64,000 nucleotides of DNA from CAXTKD01 sp964244885. Lineage in GTDB: Bacteria > Pseudomonadota > Alphaproteobacteria > Sphingomonadales > Sphingomonadaceae. The stretch is taken from NCBI GenBank assembly GCA_964244885.1, contig CAXTKD010000002.1, positions 307,605 through 371,604 of the forward strand, in the 5' to 3' direction. Below are positions 15,783-26,894 of the stretch, one piece after another. The translations under genes were made by a program, and so were the position numbers. Each line of letters opens with the position of its first letter. Position 1 is the stretch's first letter. The notes under the pieces are model-generated. The model did not search any database. It was not told the DNA's origin and saw only the letters and a program-made list of their open reading frames with translations.

Positions 15783-17467
15783 GACGCCAGCTGGTCCTCG
15801 CTCAGCGCGCGGAGGGTTGCCGCCCCCCGTGTCGCGGGGCCGAGGAGGGCCGTCGCCTGCGGCAGGATCTGCTCGGCGAAGAAGCGCGCGGTGCCGATCT
15901 TGGCGTCGAGGAAGGCGGCGTCGTTGCCGCCGTCGCGCAGGCGGGCCGACGCGGCGACCGCCTGCTTCGCCAGCAGCCAGCCGCCGGTGACGATGCCGAA
16001 CATGCGGAGGTAGGGCGAGGCGCCGGCGCCGGCGTCGTCGGGGTCGGCGGCGGTCATCCAGCGGGTGGCGTTCTCCAGCGCGGCGAGGCCGTCGTCGAGA
16101 TAGGGGGCGAGGCCCGCGAGGCCGCCCGACAGCGAACCGATGTCGGCGCGCATGTCGGCGAACAGGTCCTTCCAGCCGCCCTGCGCCAGCTTGCGGCCGA
16201 CGAGGTCCATCGCCTGGATGCCGTTGGTGCCTTCGTAGATCGGCGCGATGCGGGCGTCGCGTAGATGCTGGGCGGCGCCCGTCTCCTCGACATAGCCCAT
16301 GCCGCCGAACACCTGGACGCCGAGGCTCGCGACCTCGACCCCGATGTCGGTCGCCCACGACTTGGTGACGGGAGTGAGGAGGTCCGCGAGGCGTTGCGCC
16401 TCGGCGTTGCCGGCATGCGCGCGGTCGACGGCGGCGGCGTTGAGATAGGCGAGGGCGCGGGCGCCTTGCGTCAGCGCGCGCATCGTCATCAGGGTGCGGC
16501 GGACGTCGGCGAACTCGACGATGCGCTTTCCCTGCACGCGGTCGCGGGCGTAGGCGAGCGCGTCCTGATAGGCGCGCTCGGCGATCGCCACGCCCTGCAG
16601 GCCGACGTTGACCCGGGCGTGGTTCATCATCGTGAACATCGCCTTCATCCCCGCGCCCTCGGCGCCGACCAGCCAGCCGATGCAATTGCCGCCGTCGCCG
16701 AAGCTCATCGTGCAGGTCGGCGAGGCGTGGATGCCAAGCTTGTGCTCGATGCTGACGCAGCGGAGGTCGTTGTGGCTGCCGTCGGGCAGGATCTTGGGGA
16801 CGAGGAACAGCGAGATGCCGCGCGTGCCGGCGGGCGCATCGGGCAGGCGGGCGAGGACGAGGTGGACGATGTTGTCCGCAACGTCATGCTCCCCCCAGGT
16901 GATGAAGATCTTGGAGCCGGCGATGCGGTAGCTGCCGTCGCCCACGGCCTCTGCCTTGGCGCGGAGCGCGCCGACGTCAGACCCGGCCTGCGGCTCGGTC
17001 AGGTTCATCGTGCCGGTCCATTCGCCGGTGATGAGCTTGGTCAGATAGTCGCGCTGCTGCTCCGGCGAGCCGTGCGCCTGCAGCGCCTCGATCGCGCCCT
17101 GCGTCAGCATCATGCACAGGCTGAACGCCATGTTGGCGGAGGTCAACTGCTCCTGCACCGCGCTCGCGAGGACGAAGGGCAGACCCTGCCCGCCGTGTGC
17201 CTCGGCAGCGCCGAGCGTGCCCCAGCCGCCCTCGACATATTGGGCGTAGGCGTCCTTGAAGCCAGCGGGGAGCGTGACCACGCCGTCGTTCCACTTGGCG
17301 CCCGCCTTGTCGCCGGGATGGTTGAGCGGCGCGAAGACGGTGTCGGCGAGCTTGGCGCTTTCGGTGAGGATCGCTTCGGCGGTGTCGGCGTCGACTCCGA
17401 GCGCGGCGAGATCCGCGATCGTTTCGAGGACGAAGCGCTGCTCGGCGACGGGGGCTGTGTAAGTCAT
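15779..17467 (-). CDS. Acyl-CoA dehydrogenase, DmdC-like
   Basis: A 562-residue flavoprotein of the long acyl-CoA dehydrogenase group that includes methylmercaptopropionyl-CoA dehydrogenase DmdC. It has an extra N-terminal segment, the FAD-binding blocks LTEPQAGSDVG (about residue 155) and FITWGEHD, the VNVGLQGVAIAERAYQ helix, the catalytic-glutamate region IAPIYEGTNGIQAMDL near residue 430 and the C-terminal extension of the group. It oxidises an acyl-CoA in the cytoplasm; the exact substrate cannot be read. It starts only 26 bases from the divergent Sua5 gene. Confidence 0.9.
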   Translation of the reverse strand: MTYTAPVAEQRFVLETIADLAALGVDADTAEAILTESAKLADTVFAPLNHPGDKAGAKWNDGVVTLPAGFKDAYAQYVEGGWGTLGAAEAHGGQGLPFVLASAVQEQLTSANMAFSLCMMLTQGAIEALQAHGSPEQQRDYLTKLITGEWTGTMNLTEPQAGSDVGALRAKAEAVGDGSYRIAGSKIFITWGEHDVADNIVHLVLARLPDAPAGTRGISLFLVPKILPDGSHNDLRCVSIEHKLGIHASPTCTMSFGDGGNCIGWLVGAEGAGMKAMFTMMNHARVNVGLQGVAIAERAYQDALAYARDRVQGKRIVEFADVRRTLMTMRALTQGARALAYLNAAAVDRAHAGNAEAQRLADLLTPVTKSWATDIGVEVASLGVQVFGGMGYVEETGAAQHLRDARIAPIYEGTNGIQAMDLVGRKLAQGGWKDLFADMRADIGSLSGGLAGLAPYLDDGLAALENATRWMTAADPDDAGAGASPYLRMFGIVTGGWLLAKQAVAASARLRDGGNDAAFLDAKIGTARFFAEQILPQATALLGPATRGAATLRALSEDQLAS

Positions 17468-17477
17468 GTCGCCTGCG

Positions 17478-17485
17478 GGTATAGC
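17478..17485. promoter_or_regulatory. Possible shared -10 element of two divergent genes
   Basis: Only 26 bases separate the start codons of the acyl-CoA dehydrogenase (17467, minus) and the Sua5 gene (17494, plus). The single GGTATAGCC block gives TATAGC at 17480-17485 on the plus strand and TATACC on the minus strand. Transcription would then begin within a few bases of each ATG, giving nearly leaderless mRNAs. No good -35 was seen, so this is inference. Confidence 0.35.
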
Positions 17486-17493
17486 CGAGCGCG

Positions 17494-18435
17494 ATGGAGC
17501 GACAAACGACCGAGGTTGCTAGGGCCGACGCCGAGGGCGTCGCGCGCGCCGTAGCGCTGCTGCGCGAAGGCGCGGTCGTCGCGCTGCCGACGGAGACCGT
17601 CTACGGGCTGGCGGGCGACGCGACGAACGGCGCGGCGGTGGCGGCGATCTATGCGGCGAAGGGCCGGCCGAGCTTCAATCCGCTGATCGTCCATGTCGCG
17701 GGCCTCGGCATGGCGCGCGGGCTGGTCGAGGTGAGCGACACCGCGCTCGACCTGATGGCGCGCTTCTGGCCGGGGCCGCTGACGCTGGTGCTGCCGGTGA
17801 GGGAGGACGCGGCGGTGGCGTCCTTGGTGACGGCGGGCTTGCGGACGCTGGCGGTGCGCTGCCCCGATCATCCCGTGACGCAGGCGGTGATCGAGGGGCT
17901 CGGTCGTCCGATCGCGGCGCCATCGGCCAATGCCTCGGGCAGCCTCAGCCCGACGCTGGCCGCGCATGTGCTCGCCTCGCTCGGCGGGAGGATTCCGCTG
18001 ATCCTCGATGGCGGCGCGCCCAGGGCGGGGATCGAATCGACGATCGTCGGAGTCGACGGCGAACAGGTGCGGCTGCTGCGGCCGGGGGCGGTTCCGGCGG
18101 AATCATTGGGGGATTTGCAGGCGGCGGGCGGCGGCATCGAGGCGCCGGGGCAGATGGCGAGCCACTATGCGCCACGCCAGCCGCTGCGGCTCAAGGCAGA
18201 CGAGGCAGACGGTCGGGAGTATCTTCTGGGCTTCGGCGCGGTGGCGGGCGATCTGTCGCTCTCGCGCGCCGGCGATCTCGCCGAGGCGGCGGCGAACCTG
18301 TTCGCGATGCTGCATATCGCCGAAGCCAGCGGCCGCGCCGGGATCGCCGTGGCGCCGATCCCGGAAGCCGGCCTCGGCGTCGCGATCAACGACCGGCTGC
18401 GGCGCGCCGCGGCGCCGAGGGGAGAGGAAGCATGA
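17494..18435 (+). CDS. Threonylcarbamoyl-AMP synthase (Sua5/YrdC type)
   Basis: A 313-residue two-domain enzyme: an N-terminal YrdC domain (residues about 12-200) and a C-terminal Sua5 domain. It makes threonylcarbamoyl-AMP from threonine, bicarbonate and ATP, the first step of the t6A modification of ANN-decoding tRNAs. The binding motif KGRPSFNPLIVHV (KxR...P) lies near residue 57, and PIAAPSANASGSLSPT near residue 143. The full two-domain length separates it from short TsaC proteins. Its stop overlaps the GST gene start (ATGA). Confidence 0.94.
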   Translation: MERQTTEVARADAEGVARAVALLREGAVVALPTETVYGLAGDATNGAAVAAIYAAKGRPSFNPLIVHVAGLGMARGLVEVSDTALDLMARFWPGPLTLVLPVREDAAVASLVTAGLRTLAVRCPDHPVTQAVIEGLGRPIAAPSANASGSLSPTLAAHVLASLGGRIPLILDGGAPRAGIESTIVGVDGEQVRLLRPGAVPAESLGDLQAAGGGIEAPGQMASHYAPRQPLRLKADEADGREYLLGFGAVAGDLSLSRAGDLAEAAANLFAMLHIAEASGRAGIAVAPIPEAGLGVAINDRLRRAAAPRGEEA

Positions 18436-19175
18436 TCCGGATTATCGGCAACTACGTCTCGCCCTATGTGCGGAAGGTGCTGGTGGCGCTCGAAATGAAG
18501 GGCGTCGCCTATGAGATCGACCCGATCACGCCGTTTCTCGGCAACGAGGCGTTCGAGGCGATCAGCCCGCTCCGCCGCATCCCGGTGCTGATCGACAAAG
18601 GCCTGACGCTCTGCGACTCGACGGTGATCTGCGAATATCTGGAGGAGGCCTATCCCGCGCCCGCGCTGCTCCCGGCGTCGCCCGCCGACCGCGCGCGGGC
18701 GCGCTGGCTGGAGGAGTTCGCCGATACCCGTCTGGGCGACCTGCTGATCTGGCGGCTGTTCTTCCAGAAGGCGGTTGGCCCGCGCGTCCTCGGGCGCGAG
18801 ACCGACGAGGCGGTGGTAAGCCGGACGACCGAGACGGACCTGCCGGCCGCGATGGACTATCTGGAACGCCAGGCGCCCGCCAAGGGCTTTCTGTTCGGCG
18901 AGAGCGCGAGCATCGCCGACATCGCGGTCGCCTGCCCGTTCAAGAACGGCGCGATGGTGCGCTGGCGGCCCGATGCCGAGCGCTGGCCGAACGCCACCGC
19001 CTGGGTCGCACGGACGCTGGCGCTGCCTGCCTTCAAGACGCTGGAGCCGCTGGAGACGCTGATGCTCAGGACCCCGCCCGCCGAGCAGCGCGCTGTCTTG
19101 GCGGCGGTCGGCGTCAACGTCGCCGCCGAAAGCTTCGCGGGCGTCGAAGTCCGTCCCGGGGTAATGCCGATCTAA
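18432..19175 (+). CDS. Glutathione S-transferase family protein
   Basis: A 247-residue GST with an N-terminal thioredoxin fold starting MIRIIGNYVSPYVRKVLVALEMKG, where the serine of SPYVRK is the likely glutathione-activating residue, followed by the conserved PLRRIPVLIDKG loop with cis-proline and the DSTVICEYLEE glutathione-binding motif. The C-terminal helical domain contains SASIADIAVACPF, the N-capping motif. Substrate unknown. It overlaps the Sua5 stop by four bases, so the two are co-translated. Confidence 0.9.
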   Translation: MIRIIGNYVSPYVRKVLVALEMKGVAYEIDPITPFLGNEAFEAISPLRRIPVLIDKGLTLCDSTVICEYLEEAYPAPALLPASPADRARARWLEEFADTRLGDLLIWRLFFQKAVGPRVLGRETDEAVVSRTTETDLPAAMDYLERQAPAKGFLFGESASIADIAVACPFKNGAMVRWRPDAERWPNATAWVARTLALPAFKTLEPLETLMLRTPPAEQRAVLAAVGVNVAAESFAGVEVRPGVMPI

Positions 19176-19180
19176 TTGTT

Positions 19181-19199
19181 GCGACTAATTCTCATTAGC
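19181..19199 (+). promoter_or_regulatory. Fur-box-like palindrome
   Basis: The sequence contains CTAAT-TCTC-ATTAG (19185-19198), a 5-bp inverted repeat around TCTC. The ATTCTCATT core is the hallmark of Fur boxes upstream of iron-uptake genes in sphingomonads and pseudomonads. It lies 36 bases before the start of an unknown gene and is clearly AT-rich for this genome. Iron control is inferred from motif similarity only. Confidence 0.45.
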
Positions 19200-19234
19200 G
19201 TTAGCGTGGGCTCCTCACCAACGGAGCGCAGCCG

Positions 19235-19708
19235 ATGCATCATTTCGTGCCCCCTGAAACGGCCGGCCGCTTGCCAAGCTGGGCCGAGCTTCCGCCCGAC
19301 GAGGCGTTGCTGATCTGGTCGATGCGCCACCTCCTCGTCTGCTGGCCGACTTGCGGCAGCGTCGAGGCGGCGCTCCACCGCCGATGGGGCGACGAGGCCA
19401 CCGCCATCCAGCATCTTCTGCGCTGCTGGCTGACCGGCCTCAGCCTCCACGCCAACCGCCAGTTCAGCGTCGGCGACCCGACCTGCGGCGTGCTCCTCGC
19501 GGACGAACGCGCCATGCTCGACCTGCTGCGAAGTCCTTCGGCGCCGGGTCTGTCCCGCCTGTGCGAAAACAGCCGCGCCGCGCGCCTGCTCCCGCTGGTT
19601 GCCGACCTCGCGCGGCTGACCGGGGTTTCGGACGAGAGCGAATGGATGGGGCAGGCCGACGGTCGAGATGCCTCTGGACGGGCTGACGGCGCTCGCTATG
19701 GCGCCTGA
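19235..19708 (+). CDS. Unknown protein, possibly iron-regulated
   Basis: A 157-residue soluble protein with no recognised domain. It has several tryptophans and cysteines in its first half (HLLVCWPTCGS near residue 36, HLLRCWLTG near 66 and VGDPTCGVLLADE near 82), a pattern that could bind metal, and a helical C-terminus. A GGAGC ribosome binding site precedes the ATG and a Fur-like palindrome lies in the promoter. It sits between a GST and a convergent SET-domain gene close to aconitase, an iron-sulphur enzyme. Function is not assigned. Confidence 0.65.
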   Translation: MHHFVPPETAGRLPSWAELPPDEALLIWSMRHLLVCWPTCGSVEAALHRRWGDEATAIQHLLRCWLTGLSLHANRQFSVGDPTCGVLLADERAMLDLLRSPSAPGLSRLCENSRAARLLPLVADLARLTGVSDESEWMGQADGRDASGRADGARYGA

Positions 19709-20088
19709 TCGCTGAAGGTGTCGTAGCGCACGGTCAGTTCCTCGCCCTCGGCGATGTCGCGCGCCGCGATCAGCGCGACATCGGCGGTCGCGAGGACATT
19801 GGCCTCCTCGCCGGCCCGCGGCTCGTTGAGGTGCCAGCCCGTGGTCAGCAGGTTGAAGTTGGCGGGGCAGCCGATCCGGTCGCCGCGCGCGATGCCGAAG
19901 TCGTGGTAGAGTCGGCGCTGCGCGGGCGTCGCGTCGTCGAGCGCAGAGCGGTCGACCCATACGATCTCGGCGCGGTCGTTGGCGAAGATGTCGGTGCCGG
20001 CCGGTATGGCGCGGATCGCGAAGACGCCGACGCCGTGGATGCCCGACACGCCGACGCGGGCGTAAACGCCGTCATGGGGAAGGTGCAT
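19696..20088 (-). CDS. SET domain protein
   Basis: A 130-residue stand-alone SET domain. It contains the SET start pattern VGVSGIHGVGVFAIRAIPAGTDIF (residues 12-35), the pseudoknot region GCPANFNLLTTGWHLNEP and the terminal RDIAEGEELTVRYDTF motif. SET domains methylate lysines with S-adenosylmethionine; the bacterial targets are mostly unknown. The start at 20088 has an AGGAGAAAG ribosome binding site, preferred to a longer frame. The 3' end overlaps the convergent unknown gene by 13 bases. Confidence 0.85.
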   Translation of the reverse strand: MHLPHDGVYARVGVSGIHGVGVFAIRAIPAGTDIFANDRAEIVWVDRSALDDATPAQRRLYHDFGIARGDRIGCPANFNLLTTGWHLNEPRAGEEANVLATADVALIAARDIAEGEELTVRYDTFSDQAP

Positions 20089-20228
20089 GCCGCTTTCTCC
20101 TGGAGCAATCCGACTGACTTGAATCCGAGCGCTTTGTCCCCCTCTCGCTCGCCGCGCTTCCCCTCCCCGCTCCCCCTTGCTAAACGCCGCGCATCTTCGC
20201 AACCGCAGCACGCTCAAGGAACCCGCCC

Positions 20229-22916
<2,688 letters not shown>

Positions 22917-22927
22917 CGTTTTAACCC

Positions 22928-22995
22928 CGTCATCCCGGCGAAAGCCGGGACCCAGCGGGGCGATCGTCTGGATCCCGGCTTTCGCCGGGATGACG
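22928..22995. repeat. REP-type inverted repeat after acnA
   Basis: Two 23-base arms, CGTCATCCCGGCGAAAGCCG... at 22928-22950 and its exact complement at 22973-22995, are joined by 22 bases. Each arm holds an internal CCCGGC-GAAA-GCCGGG hairpin. This GTCATCCCGGC element is a widespread bacterial REP sequence. It lies between acnA and the convergent HAD gene and may protect or end both mRNAs. Confidence 0.85.
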
Positions 22996-23036
22996 GAGAT
23001 TTACGGGCTTGCCGAGCCTTCTCCTTGGCAAGGCCG

Positions 23037-23711
23037 TCAGCGCCGCCAGTCGAGGACCTGCCAGCCTTGTGCGGTGGCGAGAGTGCGCAGCTTGCTGTTC
23101 GGATTCGTCGCGAAGCGCTCGTCGGCCCATTCGAAGACGGGCTGGTCGCTGTGATGGTCGGAATAGAAGCGGACCTTGACGCCCTCCCGCGTCAGCCCGG
23201 CGCGCTCGAGCCATGCCTTGACCAGCGTCAGCTTGCCCGCGGCGTAATTGTTCTCGCCGTCGATCCGCCAGCGCAGGCGATCGTCGTCGCGCCACAGCGA
23301 GTTCGTTGCGATGACGTCCTCGACGCCGAGCCTCCTGGCGATCGCCTCGACGTAATAGGCGTTGCTGGCAGTGGCGAGGACGACGCGGCGGCCGGCGGCC
23401 TTGTCTGCCGCGATCTGGGCCCGGGCTTCGGGATAGCTGCCGTGATCGACGACCTTCGCGGCATAGGCTTCGGTGATCGGCGCGAGAACGGCGCGGGGGA
23501 CGTGGCGGCCCATCAGAAGGAGCTGGTTCAGCTCCTTCACGCGCTTCCGCGAAATGAGCTTGGTGAAGTAGGCGAGGCCGAACAGGGCGGCGACAGGCAA
23601 TAGCAGCAGGCGCCACGGGGCGCGGCGCGTGGCGAAGAAGATCAGCCAGGCGGTGTAGGTGCCGTGCCGCGTGATCGTGCGATCCATGTCGTAGATCGCG
23701 AGCTCGGTCAT
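23037..23711 (-). CDS. HAD-IB family phosphatase
   Basis: A 224-residue HAD-superfamily hydrolase. The nucleophile motif is DMDRTITRHGTY (Asp8 and Asp10), motif II is VVLATASNAYYVEAIAR (Ser/Thr near residue 115) and motif III/IV is KVRFYSDHHSDQPVFEWAD. A hydrophobic stretch at residues 30-48 may attach it to the membrane. It overlaps the nucleotidyltransferase start by four bases and ends the three-gene operon with the CDP-alcohol phosphotransferase. A phosphatase in this position would remove a phosphate from a phosphorylated headgroup or lipid intermediate. Confidence 0.86.
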   Translation of the reverse strand: MTELAIYDMDRTITRHGTYTAWLIFFATRRAPWRLLLLPVAALFGLAYFTKLISRKRVKELNQLLLMGRHVPRAVLAPITEAYAAKVVDHGSYPEARAQIAADKAAGRRVVLATASNAYYVEAIARRLGVEDVIATNSLWRDDDRLRWRIDGENNYAAGKLTLVKAWLERAGLTREGVKVRFYSDHHSDQPVFEWADERFATNPNSKLRTLATAQGWQVLDWRR

Positions 23712-24490
23712 CCGCGCGCCGCCAGGATGCGGCCGGCGAGCGCATGGTCGGCGGCCTTGTCGACGTCGATCGCGGCTTCGGCCATCGGCAGCACCACGGC
23801 CTTCGCCTCGATGCCGAGACGGGTTGAGGCGCGGCGCATGGCCTGGTTGAGCGTCAGCATGCCGGTCGCCGCGCCGATCAGCAGGCCGGGGCCAAGCGCG
23901 CCGACGATGCGCCAGCCCTTCTTGCGGTCCTGCTCGATTCCGGCCCAGAGATCGAGCGCCGCTTCCGCCCTGGGATTGGTCAGCGCGAAGAGGTTGGCGC
24001 CACTGTAGGCGCCGCCGCGGAAGCGAAGCCAGGTGCGCTTGCTGTCGGGGTAAGACGCGAGGAGCGTCTGCCGTTCGACGACTCCGGCCGCCACGTCCGC
24101 GCCCGCCGCTTCGAGCAGGAAAGCCTCGACCATCGAGGGGGTTAGCAGCGGGTGGTCGGCGGTGGTCACCAGCGCCGGCCAAGAGAAGCCAGACGACCGA
24201 GACGCTCCCCGGACCGATTGCGAGATCGACGCCTCGGACGGCATGAAGGCGACCCTCGGCTCGCTCGAAATCCACGCCGTGTCGGCGCGCGCGGTCAGCG
24301 CGGCGGGGTCCTGCGCGAGGATCAGGACACGGCGAATCGAGGGGCAGGCGAGGAGCGTATGGGTCGTATGGCTTAGCATCGCCTCGCCGCCGACCTTGAC
24401 CAGCGCCTTCCAGCTTTCGCCGAAATGCGCGGCGAGCGGGTCGACGCCCGGGCGCTGCCCGGCGAGCAGGATCGCGGTCCAGCCGCTCAC
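23708..24490 (-). CDS. Nucleotidyltransferase (MobA/IPCT-like)
   Basis: A 260-residue NTP-transferase with the N-terminal motif TAILLAGQRPGVDPLAAHFGES followed by KALVKVGGEAML, the binding site for the nucleoside triphosphate, and TTADHPLLTPSMVEAFL near residue 95, equivalent to the metal-binding Asp region. It is similar to cytidylyltransferases that activate inositol phosphate or other headgroups. The GTG start at 24490 overlaps the stop of the CDP-alcohol phosphotransferase gene, so the activated product is probably the donor for that enzyme. Substrate not known. Confidence 0.82.
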   Translation of the reverse strand: MSGWTAILLAGQRPGVDPLAAHFGESWKALVKVGGEAMLSHTTHTLLACPSIRRVLILAQDPAALTARADTAWISSEPRVAFMPSEASISQSVRGASRSSGFSWPALVTTADHPLLTPSMVEAFLLEAAGADVAAGVVERQTLLASYPDSKRTWLRFRGGAYSGANLFALTNPRAEAALDLWAGIEQDRKKGWRIVGALGPGLLIGAATGMLTLNQAMRRASTRLGIEAKAVVLPMAEAAIDVDKAADHALAGRILAARG

Positions 24491-25584
24491 GACAGCCAGG
24501 AGACGATGGTGCCGCCGCGCGCCCGGATGACGACGGCCTGAAGAAGGCGGACAGCGTGGAACAGGCAGGAGATGACGGTCCACCAGGCGACCGCGATCAG
24601 GCCGGTGTCGGGGCGGCCGAAGATCAGGCACGCCACGAGGATGACGACGTTCGGATTGCGGCGCGCGGTGATCAGGCGGAACTGCGAGTCGAGCTTCCGC
24701 CAGACGTGGATGTGCATGTTGTTGCCGAAGCTGCGCATGAACACGCCTTCGATCACGCGCTGGACGACGTAGCCGCCGATGATCGCCCACAGCACCCACG
24801 CCTCGATGTCCGCGCTGACCGGCGTGCCGTAGGCGGAGAGGCCGTGCGCCCACGCCCACCACCAGAACGGCGGATGGACGAGGTCCGCGCCGTGATCGAG
24901 GACATTGCCGATCGACGACGACGTGATCGTGCAGCGCGCGAGCTTCCCGTCGACGGTGTCGAGAACCATGAAGATGAAGCCGAGGCCGAGGCCGAGCCAG
25001 TAATGGCCGTCCCAGAAGGCGAAGGTCGCGGCGATGCAAAGCGCGATGCCGACGATGGTGATGAAATTGGGCGTCAGGCGCAGCGCGGCGGCGGCGCGGG
25101 TCATGTGGAACGCCAGCTCGGGCCACAGATATTTGGTGAGCAGGTCGGTGACGCCCTTGTAGGCGCCCTTGTAGCTGGCGCGCTGGATGGCGAGCGTCGT
25201 CGCGGGGGTCAGCGGGAGGAGGAACGGCGTCTCGCGCTTTCGAAGCTGCTCGTTGAGGATGTCGATGCCGGCTTCGACGGGAAGCGCGGTGACGCCGGCG
25301 GGGAGTTCCCCGGCTTCGAGCGCGGCGACTTGAGACGCATCGACATGCGCCAGTGCGGCCTTGCCGCCGAGCGTCACCACGGTCCCCGGCTTCTTGGCCA
25401 TGAAACCGAGCCACAACGGATCGAAGGCGAAGGCGAGATCGGCGACGAGCACCGCGCCGTCGGCGGGTGGCGTGTCGAGAAGCCGGAGGCCGCGCGCCTT
25501 GGCGATGCGGGCAAGGCGCTCTGTCGCGCTCATGCCCCAGACGGGCGTATCGTTACGGCCGATGGCGAGGAGGGGAGATGTCAT
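24487..25584 (-). CDS. CDP-alcohol phosphotransferase with N-terminal extension
   Basis: A 365-residue membrane enzyme. The complete CDP-alcohol phosphotransferase motif DxxDGxxARx8GxxxDxxxD is present as DTVDGKLAR...G...D...D around residues 205-230, with surrounding membrane helices. Residues 1-140 form a soluble domain resembling a degenerate nucleotide-binding fold. The combination with a separate nucleotidyltransferase and a HAD phosphatase resembles the di-myo-inositol-phosphate and phosphatidylinositol-phosphate routes. ATG at 25584 is preferred over a longer frame that reads through a dispersed repeat. It is divergent from the mla operon. Confidence 0.85.
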   Translation of the reverse strand: MTSPLLAIGRNDTPVWGMSATERLARIAKARGLRLLDTPPADGAVLVADLAFAFDPLWLGFMAKKPGTVVTLGGKAALAHVDASQVAALEAGELPAGVTALPVEAGIDILNEQLRKRETPFLLPLTPATTLAIQRASYKGAYKGVTDLLTKYLWPELAFHMTRAAAALRLTPNFITIVGIALCIAATFAFWDGHYWLGLGLGFIFMVLDTVDGKLARCTITSSSIGNVLDHGADLVHPPFWWWAWAHGLSAYGTPVSADIEAWVLWAIIGGYVVQRVIEGVFMRSFGNNMHIHVWRKLDSQFRLITARRNPNVVILVACLIFGRPDTGLIAVAWWTVISCLFHAVRLLQAVVIRARGGTIVSWLS

Positions 25585-25630
25585 TGGGCGGCATGATAAC
25601 GTGTGTGGAGGAAATGTGGACCGCTCTGTG

Positions 25631-25679
25631 CCCGGCGGTGTCACCCCACCTAACCTCCCCCATCGAGGGGGGAGGGATA
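25631..25679. repeat. Dispersed repeat between the headgroup and mla operons
   Basis: A single half-unit starting CCCGGCGGTGTCACCCCACC and ending in a C-block/G-block hairpin (CCTCCCCCATCGAGGGGGGAGG). It is nearly identical to one arm of the element near 48.4 kb, in the same family as the other GC-rich repeats of the window. It occupies the divergent promoter region, 88 bases before mlaE. Confidence 0.75.
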
Positions 25680-25766
25680 AGGCTGAGTGATTGGCATGGA
25701 CCCACATTGCCCGCCCGGCGTTTGTTGCTTGCCTGTTATGAATTCCCGCGACACCCTGCACAGCCG

Positions 25767-26894
25767 ATGACCGAAGCGACGCTCAAGGACGAGGCGGACG
25801 GCGGGACGCGCACGCTTCGCCTGAGCGGGCCGCTGACGCTGCCCAGCATCAACACGCTGGCACGCCAGACGCGCGAGCTGACGCCCGACGGCAAGCCGCT
25901 GGTCATCGACCTGAACCACGTCGAGCGAATCGACACGACGGGGGCCTGGCTCGTCTACCGGCTGATGCGCGACTGGAAGAAGGCGGGGCTGGAGGCGAGC
26001 ATCGAGGGCGGCGGCGACGAGGCCACGCACCTGATCGAGCGGATCGGCGAGAACGACAAGCCGGTGAAGATCCGGCCCGACCGCACCCCGCCGTTCCAGC
26101 GCCGCCTCGCGCAGATCGGCGCCTATACCGTCCTGACGGTCGAGCTGTTCGGCGACTTCCTGAGCTTCCTGGGCGGCACCTTCCGTGCCTTCTGGAGCGT
26201 GCTGTCGACGCGCAAGAGCTTTCGCTGGACCGCGATCGTCGCGCAGGCCGAAGTCGTCGGAGTCAATGCGCTCGGCATCATCGGCCTGATGTCCTTCCTC
26301 GTCGGCATCGTCATCGCGCAGCAGGGCGCGGTGCAGCTCAGGCAGTTCGGAGCGGAGGTGTTCACGATCAACCTCGTCGGCCGCTCGGTGGTCCGCGAGC
26401 TCGGCGTGCTGATGACCTCGATCATGGTCGCCGGCCGCTCGGGATCGGCGTTCGCGGCGCAGATCGGCTCGATGAAGCTCGCCGAGGAAGTCGACGCGCT
26501 GCAGACCATCGGCCTGCCGCCGTTCGAGGTGCTGACCCTGCCGAGGATCATCGCGACCGCGCTGATCATGCCGCTGCTCTCCTTCTACGCTGTGCTGATG
26601 GGGCTGCTCGGCGGCGGCATCTTCGCGTGGATCTCGCTCAAGATTCCGCCGGTGTCGTTCATCCAGCGCATCCACGAGGTGGTTCCGATCACCGACTTCT
26701 GGATCACGCTGATCAAGGCGCCGGTGTTCGGCATCCTGATCGCGGTGATGGGCTGCTACCAGGGCATGCAGGTGACCGGGAACGCCGAGAGCGTCGGCCA
26801 GCGCACGACGGCGGCGGTCGTCCAGTCGATCTTCCTGGTGATCGTGCTCGACGCCTTCTTCGCCGTGTTCTTCACCGCGCTGGGCTGGATATGA
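25767..26894 (+). CDS. mlaE: Lipid ABC transporter permease MlaE with fused STAS domain
   Basis: A 375-residue protein. Residues about 10-95 form an MlaB-like STAS domain (LVIDLNHVERIDTTGAWLVYRL), and residues 110-375 are the MlaE permease with the family blocks VVGVNALGIIGLMSFLVGIVIA and AGRSGSAFAAQIGSMKLAEEVDALQTIG. It moves phospholipids between the inner and outer membrane with MlaF and MlaD. The STAS fusion replaces the separate MlaB of enterobacteria and is common in alphaproteobacteria. The stop overlaps the mlaF start (ATGA). Confidence 0.93.
   Translation: MTEATLKDEADGGTRTLRLSGPLTLPSINTLARQTRELTPDGKPLVIDLNHVERIDTTGAWLVYRLMRDWKKAGLEASIEGGGDEATHLIERIGENDKPVKIRPDRTPPFQRRLAQIGAYTVLTVELFGDFLSFLGGTFRAFWSVLSTRKSFRWTAIVAQAEVVGVNALGIIGLMSFLVGIVIAQQGAVQLRQFGAEVFTINLVGRSVVRELGVLMTSIMVAGRSGSAFAAQIGSMKLAEEVDALQTIGLPPFEVLTLPRIIATALIMPLLSFYAVLMGLLGGGIFAWISLKIPPVSFIQRIHEVVPITDFWITLIKAPVFGILIAVMGCYQGMQVTGNAESVGQRTTAAVVQSIFLVIVLDAFFAVFFTALGWI

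Noticed and set aside
15132..16685. Extension of ccmA far upstream in the same frame
   Set aside because: This part overlaps the acyl-CoA dehydrogenase gene in another frame and gives Arg/Gly/Pro-rich shadow sequence.
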